A stretch of DNA of 64,000 nt from Linum tenue (GCA_946122785.1 CAMGYJ010000006.1:51418066-51482065), one strand, 5' to 3'; positions 1-11,769 are shown, numbered from the stretch's first letter. Translations and numbers: made by a program. Notes: generated by a model not told the origin, from the letters alone.

Positions 1-400
1 ACCTGCCCCACCAAGATAATTTCTTAATATATAAAAAAATATGTGCATCAAATTATAATATATCAATGATGATGAGGATAACTTGAGAAAATAAATAGTA
101 GAAATGCAATTGAGTGACCACCTTAATCAAAATCTAATTCATTTCTCTCAATTCTCATTTCACTCTTTCACTTTCCCCTTTGTCAGCAAGATTATGTTAG
201 TTAATTATTATTTAGTAGATGTATAAGAGTTAGAACATAATAATTTGAAAAATATTATACTCTATATTATGTATTATTGGATATTTTAGGATCATAATCT
301 TTGAACCATATTAAAAAAAAATGGCCGTGTTTTATTGACTTCATGATATAATATGTTCGTTTATAGTTATAATTAGAACTTTTCTTGTAAGTTTTAGGTA
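1..400. other. AT-rich intergenic DNA
   Basis: No gene or element boundary can be supported here. The sequence is AT-rich with short pyrimidine runs near 145-180. Confidence 0.6.
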
Positions 401-409
401 TAATAATGT

Positions 410-574
410 TGGATGTACGGGTATGGGTATTACCCATGGGTACCCGAAACCCACGGGTATGGGGATGAGTTTGCAAAACATTCCCCCGCATGGGTATGGG
501 GCGGGTATGGGTTTGGGTATTTGAAGATGGGTATGGGGATGGTTTAAGCAAACCTGCCCCCATTGCCATCCCTA
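410..574. mobile_element. hAT-type element end (fragment)
   Basis: The stretch is rich in GGGTATGGG/CCCATACCC words and ends in ATTGCCATCCCTA at 574. That is the typical terminal inverted repeat of a plant hAT family, also seen at 37441-37908 and 44857-54316. I found no matching left end or 8-bp duplication in the window, so this is probably a truncated copy. Confidence 0.5.
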
Positions 575-609
575 ATTAATTCCCCATCCTCATTCTTCCC
601 CCACAGCTT

Positions 610-2030
610 ACTCCCCTCCCACATAACTCGTTGTTGTCGGCGACCACCTATCCCATGCCTTGACGTCGCAGGAGCTGAAGGAGCTCGCCATTGTAGGTAT
701 TGACAAACTGTTGGAAAACTCTCCTCCCGAGCTCACGTACCAATGGTAAAAGCTCGTTGTCACCGTTGCTGAAGGAAGTTGACATTGCCACTGTTGTCTA
801 GAAGAAGTCATCACTGTTGTTCTTGAAGGAGCCCTTGGGCATGAACTTCGTGAGGAAGCCACCCAAGAGACAGAAAGTTTCGACGATCAAATCAAGTTCA
901 CCGTCTTCCATGACCGCGAAGAAGTTTGCGGTCGTGACTCACGGATCGCAACTGTGAAGTCGGCCCGCGAACTCCCAGAAAATGAAGACCAAAACGGCGA
1001 CGCTTGAAGATTGCGGGTTCGAAGGGAAAGATCATGACTGCGAACTCCCCCTGCTCAACCGTGAACTTGTTCGCCCTAATGAAGTCAATAAATAGAGGAC
1101 CTCTTCCCCTATTTTAAGAGAGCTTATTTTGATATAGAAATTCTGATTTAGAGAGAGAGAAGAGAGAGAGGCTGAAGGAAGGAGAAGAGGAGAGGAGTCA
1201 TCTTCTTCGACATCAAGCATTCCCCAAATTCTTCTATGTATCTTCTTCCCTCCTTTATGGAGTAGTCTCTTAATGTACTAGGGGTTTAACCCACAAACTC
1301 TAGTTTTAGAGCTATTATGTAATGAATGAATATGTTAGGGTTTTGAATGAATGTGTTTTTCTAGTTGATTTAATGCTTCATCTAGCTTTCATTGTACTTG
1401 GGTAAGTCGTCCTAATCTTCACTAATAACCTACTTGAGCTTCTACGATGGGTATGGAGTTTTAGGGTTAGAAGGGTATGCGTCATTTGGCAAATTAGGGT
1501 TAGATAAATGAGTAGGGTCTTGTGGTCGACGAGGCGACCAGACCTCTGCCACAAGAACGCCTTCCTATATGGAACCCGAGATGAAACCTAGGTGTGGACG
1601 GTGGCAATGGGGTAGGTTCTTAAAGCCCCAGATATGTGAGCCTATACCGAGGTGCAATGGGCTAGTTATGGCGTACTCGGAGGCGTGTGGATAATCACGA
1701 AGGCCCACGGAAAAGAGCTCACTCACCACACTCGCTTAACCCAACATGTTTAGACATTTGCATGATAGACCTAGGCTAGGGCAAAGGTAAGTTCCCCAAT
1801 GTACCTGCTTTTATCCTTTTTTATTCTCTCTACCAGTTATTTCACTTGAATCCTCTAACCAACCCCTTAAACTGATCGGCTAAATAACAACAACATGGGA
1901 AGTAAGCTAGGGTACCAAGACCCGAGTGAATACGATATTAATTGCCACTATATGACAACGCCATTATAAGTTAAACTTGGTTTAGAATGGGGTAGTTATT
2001 GATACGTGCAAACTATTGACAATGACCTAC
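610..2030 (+). repeat. decayed LTR-like sequence
   Basis: The order of landmarks resembles the LTRs at 14459-15886 and 41485-42984: a GC-richer part with repeated GTGAAC/GCGAACT words (890-1070), an ATGGAGTA word followed by CTAGGGGTTTAACCC (1257-1292), then a run of text ending in an AAGTAAGCTAGGG-like tail near 1900. No exact termini or TSD were found. The assignment is by resemblance only. Confidence 0.35.
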
Positions 2031-4300
2031 ACGGAATGAATCGATTAGTGGGACATGGCTAGAAGGTGGTTTTCGGACGGCGGGACAAGGACCGACGATG
2101 GATTTTGGACCAAGTCTCACTAACCAAAAGACGACGTCGGACCAAGCCTCACTGACTGAAAGACGGAGTCAGACCAGTTCTCCCCAACCAAAAATCGACG
2201 AAGGACCCGGTCTTCCCGATCGAAACCCGAAGAAGGACAATCATGTGATGGCTGATTGTTATATGTTAAAGAGGAAGAACTCCTTTAAGGTGTCAGGGGG
2301 ATCATCTGGTTTACAGGCCAAATACAGGGAAGTGAAGGAGGAGGTATTTTACCTAAACCAGAAACAAAACATGCATATGAAGCAGGAGATGGATTTACCA
2401 ACATAAGGTTATCCACTGATGATCTGAGCAGACTTCAAAGGCTTGTCAATCAATTCAGACCTCGCCATATCCTACCTCCCCAGTCTCTCCTGGCTCACCA
2501 TCAATGTTATTGTAGCCCCAGCAGAATCATCCAATGGTTAACTATGTTGGCAGACATCTCTCAGTCAATCCCAACTTTGTAGGTAAATATACAAATGCAA
2601 GAGTTAAATTGTATAATAGTTTAGTACTTTAGTAGACTCTGCTGTGACAAAGTGCCACGTGGGGTTGAGATTCCTGGGTTATAAAAAAAAAGTATAATAT
2701 AATACGGGTTGAACCTAAACCTAAAAACTATTAGCAGCTGATTTACAAGTTTGAGAGGAAACCATCGAATTCAATGATTTGCAACAGAAGACAAAAAGAG
2801 CTAACAACTCATGCCGTGTTTTCTACATCACCATTACCATAATATCCGGATCCAGGATAGCATAACCCTTAGCACCAAACACGGGAACCAAACAAAATAA
2901 GAAAGAAAATTGCTGGAAAAGAAAAAAAAGTGTTTTTATTTTATTTCCGAGTGATATCAAGAGAGAAAAAGAGTTGTACAAATAAAACTACCCAGGAACC
3001 CCATACAAATGACACCGTAGTGAACCCACCCAAAAAAGTCGAAAGACTCTAACTCTATGAGAGATAATAGCAGTGCTTTAGACCCCAGTCCACTCTATGG
3101 GAAGCACTGTTGGTGCTCTAGGAACCTCCCTAAACTATATACAAACTGATAAAGAGTTTAGGATCTGACGACCCTCCAGGAGCACCGGTCCTCCAACGGA
3201 ATCTTCTAGGACACCTTACCGAATTGCTAGGAGCTCTGCCGGGTAGAGGTTGACTACTCCCTAGTGACGCATACTGGCTGGCAGCACCACATGCTCGTCT
3301 GACCCGCGGATAACAAGATCAGACGAGCACTATGAGTCACGAATAGTTGTATCGAAATTGATCTTCAACAAGTCTTCTGGTGGAGGCTCGCAAGAGGTCG
3401 GGGGATTTGGGAGGAGCAATCTGGGGGCGAAGGAGAGGGTGAAAATTGGAGACTTCTAGGACCTGGTTGTAGAATTGTTTGGCGAGGAACGAACATGAGG
3501 TTGGTAGAATTCAAAAGTCACTTTATATATAGACTTCCAGATTCTCCAAAGTAAACAGACGTATTGGAGAATGTGAAATGGGGAGATCTCAGAGATCATA
3601 AGATGTCGCCACCATAGACTAAAATTAACTGTCAGGGCGGAATCATTGAAGTTGCTCAATCCCACTAAGTCCACAACTTGGTGGCTTGGGGGCATATGAA
3701 GAAAGTGTTCAATGCTCTCTTCAAAACTTAGGTTAGAAGCATGTAATTAAGATATTCTCCGTTAAATCAATTCGGAAGACCAAAAATTCACCGCACATCA
3801 AAAGCCCATTTAAATTTTAAAGTAAAAGATCACACTTGCGTGCGTCTCCTTGGTTAGCCAACCCCATTAACTGCCAATAAAGGACACATTGAAGGCCTAT
3901 AATTGCCTTTAACGAAACCTGTCATTTTTGAGCAAAGCTCAATCCCCGTTAGAGCGCCGATATGAATAGAGAATTATTGAGCTGACCCATATGAATAGGG
4001 AATTATTTCCCTAATAAAATCAAATAAATGATGATTTAAAAGCCTATAATGAAGCTTAATGACTCATGTCGTAAAGTCAGTCCGAAACAGACGAATACCT
4101 CCAATAAATGGAGTTTTAATTTTCACCGGAGGGGCATTGAATGCAGGATCGGCCGGACAAAGCCAGTCGCCGGAGATTCCTCCGCCGTCTCTTGGAGCAA
4201 TGGCAATTGCCGCTGGTGGTGGTGGAGCCGGAGAATATGCCTGACAGATCTTCGGAGTGATGCGACACCTCTTCTTGCGATGGAACTTCTTCTGGCATTG
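2031..4300. other. intergenic, nothing recognised
   Basis: Short open frames exist (for example 102 codons at 2098-2406), but none has a recognisable domain, start context or splice structure. The 2980-3700 part is relatively GC-balanced and might belong to an unrecognised gene or old element. Confidence 0.4.
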
Positions 4301-4316
4301 AATCAGAGAAACGAGC

Positions 4317-4700
4317 TTGTACAAGGCGGCGATGGTCATCTTCCCACTGTTCTTCTTCATATTGCTAGCTCGCGAATTCCAGTCGTGCTCGACGGCGGGA
4401 GCCTGGCTCATAATCAACTACTGGGCCGCCGACAGGAGCGCTGACTCCCATGTTTCCGAAATCGACTATTCTCGCTTCACTCACTTTGTCAGCCGCTCCG
4501 TCGCCATCAGTTCCTCCTCCTACGAGCTATTCATCCTGTCGAAGGAGGCGCAATTCGTGTACAACTTCACGGCGATGGTCAAGCTAAAGGACCCATCCAT
4601 CTCGACGCTGCTGTCGGCGCAGCGGATCGCTCTCATCGGAAGTCCCTCGTCGATTCCTCTATCGATTTCGCCAGGACCCATATGTCAATCAGAATTCAAT
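4317..4700 (+). pseudogene. truncated GH18 (class V chitinase-like) gene fragment
   Basis: The frame starts with a hydrophobic signal-peptide-like stretch (MVIFPLFFFILLAREF, ATG near 4332). It is followed by sequence typical of the start of plant class V chitinases: an NYW motif in place of the usual GYW, then SEIDYSRFTHF (strand beta-2 region), then a Lys-Asp-Pro-Ser-x-Ser-Thr-Leu-Leu-Ser stretch matching the family's KNPSVKTLLS. The next family block, S-I-G-G-G and the catalytic DxxDxDxE, is absent: after about residue 110 the frame enters unrelated low-complexity sequence and stops at 4841. The intact enzyme would be a secreted chitin hydrolase of about 350 residues, so this is an N-terminal relic. 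The family call is from motif memory. Confidence 0.6.
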
Positions 4701-4849
4701 CATAAGAAAAAATCAATTAAGAAACTTGGAAAAAAGAGGGAGCCCAGTTCTCTGTCCTTTGTCTTGCTGACAAATTTTGTGATTTGTGAAGTTGTGTTTG
4801 CCATTCTTTTTTCAGTTGTGTTTGTTGATAACTCTATATGATGTTGGAT

Positions 4850-5640
4850 TAAAGAAAAATCTGAGAATTCCATCATCATCAACTTCGAAAATGAAAAGAA
4901 TTCAAAGCTAGACTGTTAGGCCAACAACATTACAATTTACAATGGCCTCATATCCAGCTGAAGATCAAATTACTGAACCTGAAAAGTGGATACAATTCGA
5001 GAACCGATAAATCATACGGCATACAGGTAATGAAGTACCTAGTTATGTCTTGCCAAAAAGAACACAGTATGTTCGTTGAAGGAAGTATTACAGAATAAGC
5101 AAGACATTGTCAACCTGAGTTTGCAAATGCCTAACATAACCACCTCGATTTCTACATAAAGATAAGTTGTTTGGCTGTCTCTATGCATGCACTCTCATAT
5201 GCACAATTGGAGGGGGGAAACTGTCCGGTAGTCGATGACCCCTATCTGTTTTGTGGTTCAAGGAGATAGTGGAGCACATTCATCTTTCTGCTCTAAATTA
5301 AGATAATTTAAACCTGAATAAGGAGGCATCCAAATCAGTATCATCAATCGGTTCCCGTTGGCTCTCTACTAAACTAAAGCAACTCGTACTCTAATGAGTT
5401 CTCGACCAATACGACACTCATTGCAATGCCTCTCCTGGAAAATCACATGTATCATTCGCTTCTCACTTAATGACTGACTGCAATTCACTAGTCAATTGTT
5501 CTGGTTCGTGGCATTTCCTATCCAGCACTAAGTTAGTAGGAGAGGAAAAATTGGAAGCACAGAGATTCAATTGAACTGCTGTCAAAAACTAGAACGAAGT
5601 AAACGATACATGGAATAGAATTCAAGAGTAAAAAGTTGCT
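4850..5640. other. intergenic / probable 3' region of the NFD6-like gene
   Basis: No coding sequence is recognised. On the minus strand this is the expected place for a 3' UTR or a further exon of the gene at 5640-5936, but no splice junction can be fixed from sequence alone. Confidence 0.35.
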
Positions 5641-5936
5641 TACAGATAACCAACAAACAAATGATTTGGGAGAGATTTATCAAACTCCTGGGTTCGCACT
5701 GCAGAGCATACCCTGAGACAGCGACCGCGAGCTGGTGGAATCGATGCCGACACGGCGGAGTGAAGCGATTGAAGAGCACCCAGCTGAGCAATTGGCCTTG
5801 AGAATGTGGAAGATAGGCGAGCTGGGAAAAGAGAAGCGGCCGAGGTGGGCGTGGGTTTGACGCCGGCGGGCTTGTTGACCGCGTGTTTGAAGAGAGACAC
5901 CGTTGATTTTGAAAGAGCTCTGTAACGAGTCGCCAT
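5640..5936 (-). CDS. NFD6-like small mitochondrial protein (probable, frame uncertain)
   Basis: The chosen start is the ATG at 5936, which gives MATRYRALSKSTVSLF, a basic Ser-rich mitochondrial-targeting-like N-terminus. The protein continues with SRPIAQLGALQSLHSAVSAS, close to the SR..LGxxxSLxPLHSAVAxAR core of the plant NUCLEAR FUSION DEFECTIVE 6 family (short proteins of 90-110 residues). After LHSAVSAS the open frame gives an atypical tail and stops at 5640. A family-like ending, LSQGMLCSANPGV followed by a stop, is present in the +2 frame near 5684-5722. Either an intron or alternative junction lies here, or a small deletion has broken the gene. It lies about 190 bp downstream of the 6125-6352 gene on the same strand. 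Family membership is inferred from the pattern. Confidence 0.5.
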   Translation of the reverse strand: MATRYRALSKSTVSLFKHAVNKPAGVKPTPTSAASLFPARLSSTFSRPIAQLGALQSLHSAVSASIPPARGRCLRVCSAVRTQEFDKSLPNHLFVGYL

Positions 5937-6124
5937 TGATGCCCGAAGGTGAAGACCCGGTAAAGGAGTAAAGTTGGCGACTTTATTAGGGTTTATGCAG
6001 GAATTGGAAATGGCGACGGCGAGGGAACGGCCTTCTATCATCGTCCCCGGTATGATACATATACAAAACAACAAGAAGGGATTCGATCGCCGGCGGACCA
6101 GATTCGGCCGATCGGGAAATGGAT

Positions 6125-6352
6125 TCAATCGGAGTCGGATTCGAGATCGGAGACGTAATTGGCCGGATTAGGGTTGTAGCAGAGATAGGTCCAGAGGGAG
6201 AGCGCGAGGCGGCCGAATTGCTGCATCGGTACGCAGAAGATGAGGTGGAGGACTTGGTCGCTGGGGAGGCGTTCCGGGTTGCAGGCGATGTATTGGCAGA
6301 GATTCGCCGACACGTCAGCCACCGTCACCACCAGATTGCTGTTCAGAACCAT
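6125..6352 (-). CDS. conserved 75-residue plant protein of unknown function
   Basis: Starting at the ATG at 6352, the single exon encodes 75 residues: MVLNSNLVVTVADVSANLCQ, then a C-N-P-x-R-L-P-x-D-Q-V stretch, a VPMQQFGRLALSLWTYLC helix-like segment, and an acidic Asp/Ser tail. I recognise this order (VTVADVSANL, CNP, LPxDQV, VPMxQFGR, ALxLWTxLC) as a small family found across flowering plants without an assigned function. The open frame extends upstream of 6352 but is low-complexity and Lys-rich, so this ATG is preferred. No signal peptide is seen. The gene lies in tandem with the NFD6-like gene and may share intergenic control with it. Confidence 0.65.
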   Translation of the reverse strand: MVLNSNLVVTVADVSANLCQYIACNPERLPSDQVLHLIFCVPMQQFGRLALSLWTYLCYNPNPANYVSDLESDSD

Positions 6353-6359
6353 GACGCCG

Positions 6360-7310
6360 CCCCCTCCGATTACCGCTGCCGGCCAGCCCAGCCTTTCTCC
6401 TTTCTCCTTCCTTTCCTCCTTCCCTGTTGGCCTCTTCTTCCTCGATGGCCCTTCTTTCCCTTTTGGTACTTTTTCTTTTGTGAAAAGGAAGAAAATCTTA
6501 AGAGCTTGTTTTTTTGTTGAGAAATGGTAAAAACTAAAACGAAAGCCGTCGTCCAAAAATCGGCAAACTACGTCGTCTTATTGAAGTCAAATAAAAATAA
6601 TAAATGAATTCAGCTAATGGGCATAAAGAAATTAATTAAAAATATACGTGTACGATGATTGGGAGTTGAGTGAAGGTTTGTGGTTCACCACATTGTCAAT
6701 TAGATCGATTACTCTTACTTAATTAGGTCAACAATAAAATCGTGCAGGTTGACTATATGGCTAATCAGGTAGACCACTTCTGCTTCTGTAAAAATATTGA
6801 TAATTAGTTTAATAGAGAGTTCTATCAAATCTCTGAATTGATAATTTCGGTTAAGTCGTTGAAGATTTCAAAATCGAGAAGGATGGACATAATATTAAAG
6901 AGACATTAAAGAATCACGAATATAAAATTAAAACTAAAATATTGAGTTCTTAGAACTTAATAGTGCACAAAGTGGTTACTCATTCATTAGTTTCATCGAC
7001 TATCTATCAAAGACTAGCTTTTTACCCGGGCCGTTGGCCGGAGATATTTATTTTATAATTTATGTTAATTAACTTATTTATATGTTTAAATCATTTTAGA
7101 TCTTCTAAATATTTTGTGTTCTTGATTCATAACAGAGTTTGTAGTATGTCTATATTGAAATTTTCCAATATTTAGCACACTCATTTGTGATGCTTCGGTT
7201 TTCTAATCATAAATTATGCCGCTATCATGTCCCATTTAGAACTTATGTCAAAATTTGTCAACCAAAACACTAATATTTAACGTATGTCAACCTGACCACA
7301 CACACATATT
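6360..7310. other. promoter side of the small gene, then AT-rich intergenic DNA
   Basis: 6380-6480 is rich in CCTTCC/TTCC pyrimidine tracts, likely the 5' leader of the minus-strand gene. From about 6600 on the DNA is AT-rich with no recognised features. A CCCGGGCC..TTGGCCGG motif near 7026-7043 resembles one near 63411-63432. Confidence 0.4.
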
Positions 7311-7319
7311 TATATATGG

Positions 7320-7585
7320 CAAAGGCTAGCGTACGTCGGGCGTACGCTATACGCCTGTGTTCACACTTGGTTTTTGCACTTCAATATATTTCGCTGAATC
7401 AGAACCGTTAGTTTTTTTTATAGATTAAATGAATCTTGTGTCTTGGGTTAGAGAATTAGGGACTGGGGTTCACCCATTAGAGGTTAGGACATAGTATCAT
7501 GCCCCATTCTCCGTTTAATTCATGCTCTAAATAGTAAAACTCGACGGGCGTACAATGTACGCCTACCGTACGCTAGATTGAACCA
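7320..7585. mobile_element. short inverted-repeat (MITE-like) element
   Basis: The two ends are inverted copies of each other: CTAGCGTACG followed by a GGCGTACGC-like word at 7328-7352, and its reverse complement ending in CGTACGCTAG near 7574. The flanks are AT-rich (TATATAT), so the duplication cannot be fixed. The interior at 7440-7530 carries a module shared with sequences near 7855 and 61.1-61.8 kb. Confidence 0.55.
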
Positions 7586-7599
7586 TATATATATATGGG

Positions 7600-8030
7600 G
7601 AGTTCTACGGCACCCAAGGTGAAATCCGAGGTACCACATACCTTGAGTAAGAAAACGCTATCCAGAACTTGAATTGACTGATCCTTCGGACATGATACTA
7701 TACTCTAACCCTTAAAGATCAAAATCTAGATCTTAATTCTCTAAATCTTATACCCCAAGATCAATTAATTAGAAACAATAATCGACGGTTATGATTCGTC
7801 CAAATATAGATAAAAAAATCAATGCACCATCTTAGGATTTATAGTTTATGATTTAGATAATTAGGACCTAGGGTCCACTCATTAAAGGTAAAGGTATAGT
7901 ATCATGCCCAAATCCTGCTAATTCGAGGTCTAGATAGTATTTTCATATTCAAGGTATTAAAATCAAAAGTATAGTATACATTGATATTATATATATGTGT
8001 GAGTGTGTGTGTGTATATATAGTATACTCA
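7600..8030. repeat. dispersed repeat related to sequences at 61 kb
   Basis: The region contains the words TATAGTATCATGCCC, CTAGATAGTATTTTCATA and a 'gggtccactcattaaagg' module that recur, diverged, at 7440-7530 and 61090-61800. It ends in a TG/TA microsatellite at 7987-8021. Confidence 0.4.
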
Positions 8031-8834
8031 AAATTATCTAGATACTTCGTTAGACCTATCTTATCTCGCCTAATACTCATATTAAAAGTGCTACTTGCTT
8101 ATCCCCCACCCCTGGATAGAGATCCCGCTTTTACCCTCATAACGTCAGACAACCATTGAGGTTGTCTATGGTTCGATATGTAATATATAAAGAGGAAAAT
8201 CCTAAGATCCTACTATTTATTTTTTATCCTCTCCCATAGCCCCCATTATGAAGAATAAAAGGGCAGGGATGGCAGGATCATAGTTCGATATGGTTTTATT
8301 CTGTTCATCTTATCTAAGGTTATGTTCTTTTTTGCTTTTTTTGGGCTTCTTTTCATTCTTCTTTGGCACCTATGGTTGTGATAAGAGGTATTTAGTCCCT
8401 GAAAGGGAATGGGATTTAAGGTCCTTTAGAAATCCAATACACTTTCATGATCCTCGAGTTTGGACGAACTCTCGACCAATGCTGTAAGAATTATGACTTT
8501 TTAGTGAGAAATTCGTAGTAAATATACTTCATTATTGGATCAATTTATTCACCCATATTGAAACTTGACACACACCATAGACCTCATGATGATTAAATAC
8601 TCTAATCTCGACTCATTTCCATATTGAATGTTAGTTTTTTATTAAGACACTCAAATTTAGTATATTAAACAATATGTATCAATTGTTAATTCTTGAAGTT
8701 TAGACTAAACATAAAACCGTGGTCATTGTTTATATGTTGGCTTAGAGTCTCAATCTAAGACACTCACACACACTATCGAGGATTTCGGTCTTAACATGGT
8801 CGTTGAATGTGTTATTTTCAAAGATTTTATCACT
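8031..8834. other. intergenic, nothing recognised
   Basis: AT-rich sequence without recognisable genes. The phrase CGAGTTTGGACGAACT at 8456 recurs at 9369, so old duplicated material may flank the element at 8844. Confidence 0.4.
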
Positions 8835-8843
8835 TATATATTA

Positions 8844-9216
8844 GGGCAATGTCTATTTTTTACCCAAACCTTTTTCAGATTCTTTTATTTTAACCAAACC
8901 TATAGAAATTCTATTTATTATCCAAACGTATTATAATTTATCAAAGTCTGGGCATTCATTCTGTTACCGTTACTTATTTCGTCCACGTGAGAGGTGGGAT
9001 TTTGTTTTGTTTTTTTATAATCTTTTTATTAAAAATAGTAAATGATGGTATTCTGACCGCCACGTAGGAAGTCAACTCATTATGGTCATACTTAGTCAGC
9101 ATTACTGACAGAAAAGTTGACGGAGAGTTAACGTTTGGATAATTTTTAGGAATTCAATAGGTTTGGTTAAAATAAAAGAATCTGAAAAAGGTTTGGGTAA
9201 AAAATAGACATTGCCC
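8844..9216. mobile_element. MITE with long terminal inverted repeats (Mutator-type)
   Basis: The ends are near-perfect inverted repeats of about 85 bp starting GGGCAATGTCTATTTTTTAC. The element is flanked by the exact 9-bp duplication TATATATTA (8835-8843 and 9217-9225). A 9-bp TSD with long TIRs is the signature of non-autonomous Mutator-like elements. No coding capacity. Confidence 0.9.
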
Positions 9217-9225
9217 TATATATTA

Positions 9226-9570
9226 ATAATTGATAAAGAGTGTCTACAATGCACACATATTTTAAATGCATTTAAAATGTCTTATCATTTGAACAATATC
9301 GGTGGATTTCATTTGATTATTTGTGTTAACTTATTATCTTATACAACATATATCAATTCGTGTTTCTCGAGTTTGGACGAACTGTCAACCAATTTTGAGA
9401 GTTGAGATTATTGGATAAAGATACTTGATTGCTCGATAGATATGTTTATCCAAATTGACTATCTTAATAAAATGTGTCAATCTTTATTTGGTAAATGCCT
9501 AGTTTGGTAGTTGATGAAACGTGATGTTTATCATAGATTCTCAACAAAGATTTCTCCAACCTTCACATAT
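9226..9570. other. intergenic between elements
   Basis: No gene recognised in this AT-rich spacer between the MITE and the LTR retrotransposon. Confidence 0.5.
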
Positions 9571-10377
9571 GTTATTGATGACTCTATATTTGCACATGTT
9601 TTTCCCTTTGTTTCTTGATCGTTTAAGCTTGCATTATCACTTCTTTGGCCTATTTTACGCTAGGTTGTGTCCCTTTGTCACATTTCAGATCCTAGCACAT
9701 AAAGTGAAGCGTAGGCGCAACTTTCAAGTCAATCGGAGATCAATTGGCGACTCGGGGGAAGAAACTCGGGTATGACTGGAAGAAGATGGATTTCTACCTC
9801 AGTTTGTGACCATATAATCATGTAATCTTGTAATGAGAAGAAATAGGACGAGACTACGAACGTCTGGGATCAAATAGCACCTGATTTGGAGTCCGAACGA
9901 GGGAGAAACGAAGAATCAAAGATAGGGGAAAATTGGTTTCGGGCTTCTCTGAGAAACAGAAGGGGCCCCTATCGTGACGCAAAAATCCCCGGTCGTGAAC
10001 CAAAAATCCCCGGTCATGAACCAAAAATCCACGGCCGTGACCTAAAATACCCGACAGGGGATTTTGACCGGGGATCACGAACGCAGGCTTTTAAAAGCCT
10101 GTTTTGTGCGTTTTTGCAAGGGAGAGCTGGGTTTTGGATTCCAAACACCCTAGGGACGAACCAAAGAGAGAGAGGGAAATTTGAGGGCATTCTTGGAGTG
10201 GAATTGGAGGATTTCTTCGCCTTGGAAGCTCGAGGAACAAGCCCAGACTTGAAGACTGATCATCTGAAGATTCTTACTGCAGTCTCTCTCTTCTCTATGG
10301 AGTAACTTCCCTTCACTTAGGTTTTGAGGAACCCTAGCTATGTTTGTTTGATTGGATGATTGTATGAGTACTCTTAC

Positions 10378-11111
10378 GGGTAATTAGCATAAATGGTAAC
10401 AAACCTTTGCACTTAGTACAAAACGGTCACAAATCTTTAATTTGTAACAATATGGTAACAAAACTTTGAAATTGTATAAAATGGTCACCGCTATTTAATT
10501 TGTGACCGTTTTGTTTTAAATGAAAAGGTTTGTTACCGAATCGTTACAAATTAAATGTTTGTCATGTTTTGAGGTTGGGTAGTTTGTTCGTTAAGTATAT
10601 GACACTAACCACTTGAACAACATATAAGATGTCAGCTCATGTGTTCATCGACATATTTGCTTTGCCAAATAAGAATGCCCTCAGTTGACCTTTCAATTTC
10701 GATACCAATCTATCAAAAACAAATTTCGATACCAAGAAAGTAGACATAGTTTTTTCAACTAAAAAGCAGTCTGGAACCCGTTTGTGAGCCATTGAATTCT
10801 CTCATTGTCATCCTTTATGACGATCATATCATTCACATACATTAACAAAACCACCATACAACTAGAGCGAATTGTAACGGTGATTGAGCGTTCAAACTTT
10901 TGAACTTAATTTGTACAAAACGGTCACCAAAAGTCTAATTTGCAACGACACGGTAACAAAAGTTTGAACTGGTATGAAATGGTCACACTGTTTAATTTGT
11001 GACCGTTTTGTTCAAAGTAAAAAGTTTTGTTATCAAATGGTTACAAATTAAAGGTTTGTGACGGTTTTGTACTAAGTGCAAAGGTTTGTGACCATTTATG
11101 CTAATTACCCA
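10378..11111. mobile_element. Mutator-type MITE inside the 5' LTR
   Basis: Inverted repeats of about 75 bp begin GGGTAATTAGCATAAATGGT. The flanking duplication is TACTCTTAC (10369-10377) and TACTTTTAC (11112-11120), 8 of 9 matching. The homologous site in the 3' LTR is uninterrupted, which gives an empty-site control and orders the events: retrotransposon first, MITE later. The interior carries a short Copia reverse-transcriptase relic. Confidence 0.92.
10775..10868 (-). pseudogene. Copia reverse-transcriptase relic inside the MITE
   Basis: On the minus strand the frame reads ..VVLLMYVNDMIVIKDDNERI.., matching the Copia catalytic box L-x-Y-V-D-D-M-I-V-T-G-D with the first catalytic Asp replaced by Asn. 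It is only about 30 codons long and ends in a stop. It was probably captured or nested before the MITE moved into the LTR. Confidence 0.6.
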
Positions 11112-11750
11112 TACTTTTACTTGATAATCTTGAGTTCATATTCAATCTATGCATGTTTTCTTGATTCAATTCTGCTTTAGTTGAGATTATTGATTCTGCT
11201 TTGATCCTATGAGAGCGAATACCTTATTAGGTTAATAGAGCACCATAGATTGATAGTATTGGATCGGTTGCTTTAGTCGAGGGTTGATTCAATGCTTTGT
11301 ATCGATTGAGAACCTCATTCGATAGAGGGAATCTAGTTCAAAACGCCTTGATCGGTTGTTCTAGAGAAGGATACGTCCCTCTAGGCAATTGACTCAAGAG
11401 GGCCTTGTTCCTTTAGTCGAGACTCAAGGTCTAGTCAAGGATTCTCCGCATTGTGAATGAAAGTGAAACAGGTTAAAGATCATCAATCATTAATCTAACT
11501 AGTGGCTAGGGGGAATCATACCTAAGTGAGTTCCCAACCTGTAATTAGATTAACTTTAACTGTAATTTGTTAGAGTAGTTTTAGTTCTTCCATCTTAATC
11601 TGGTTTGCTAGATAATGAACCGAAGCTGAGTAATAGTAACTCTAGAGACCTGTGGATTCGATATTTATTACTTGAGCCACTATACTGCAGTCCCTTTCAT
11701 TGGTTACACTTGGCCATTGTTAGGAGTTGTGTCATAGCGAGTCAAGTTTT

Positions 11751-11769
11751 TCGCGCCGTTGTCGGGGAC
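11751..11769 (+). promoter_or_regulatory. primer-binding site of the LTR retrotransposon
   Basis: TCGCGCCGTTGTCGGGGA lies six bases after the 5' LTR end and closely resembles the TGGCGCCGTTGCCGGGGA tRNA-Asp primer site common in plant Ty3 elements. The first bases and one internal base differ. Confidence 0.7.

Larger units (their letters stand above)
9576..11744 (+). repeat. 5' LTR (with nested MITE)
   Basis: It is collinear with the 3' LTR at 14459-15886 except for 743 extra bases: the 734-bp element at 10378-11111 plus its 9-bp target duplication. It starts TGATGACTCTATATTTGCAC and ends GTCATAGCGAGTCA. Confidence 0.93.

Noticed and set aside
2098..2406. 102-codon frame in an otherwise empty region
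   Set aside because: A knuckle-like or gag-like reading was considered, but no cysteine pattern or other domain supports it.
8290..8487. 65-codon hydrophobic frame
   Set aside because: Phe/Leu-rich low-complexity translation with no conserved pattern, near recurrent repeat text.
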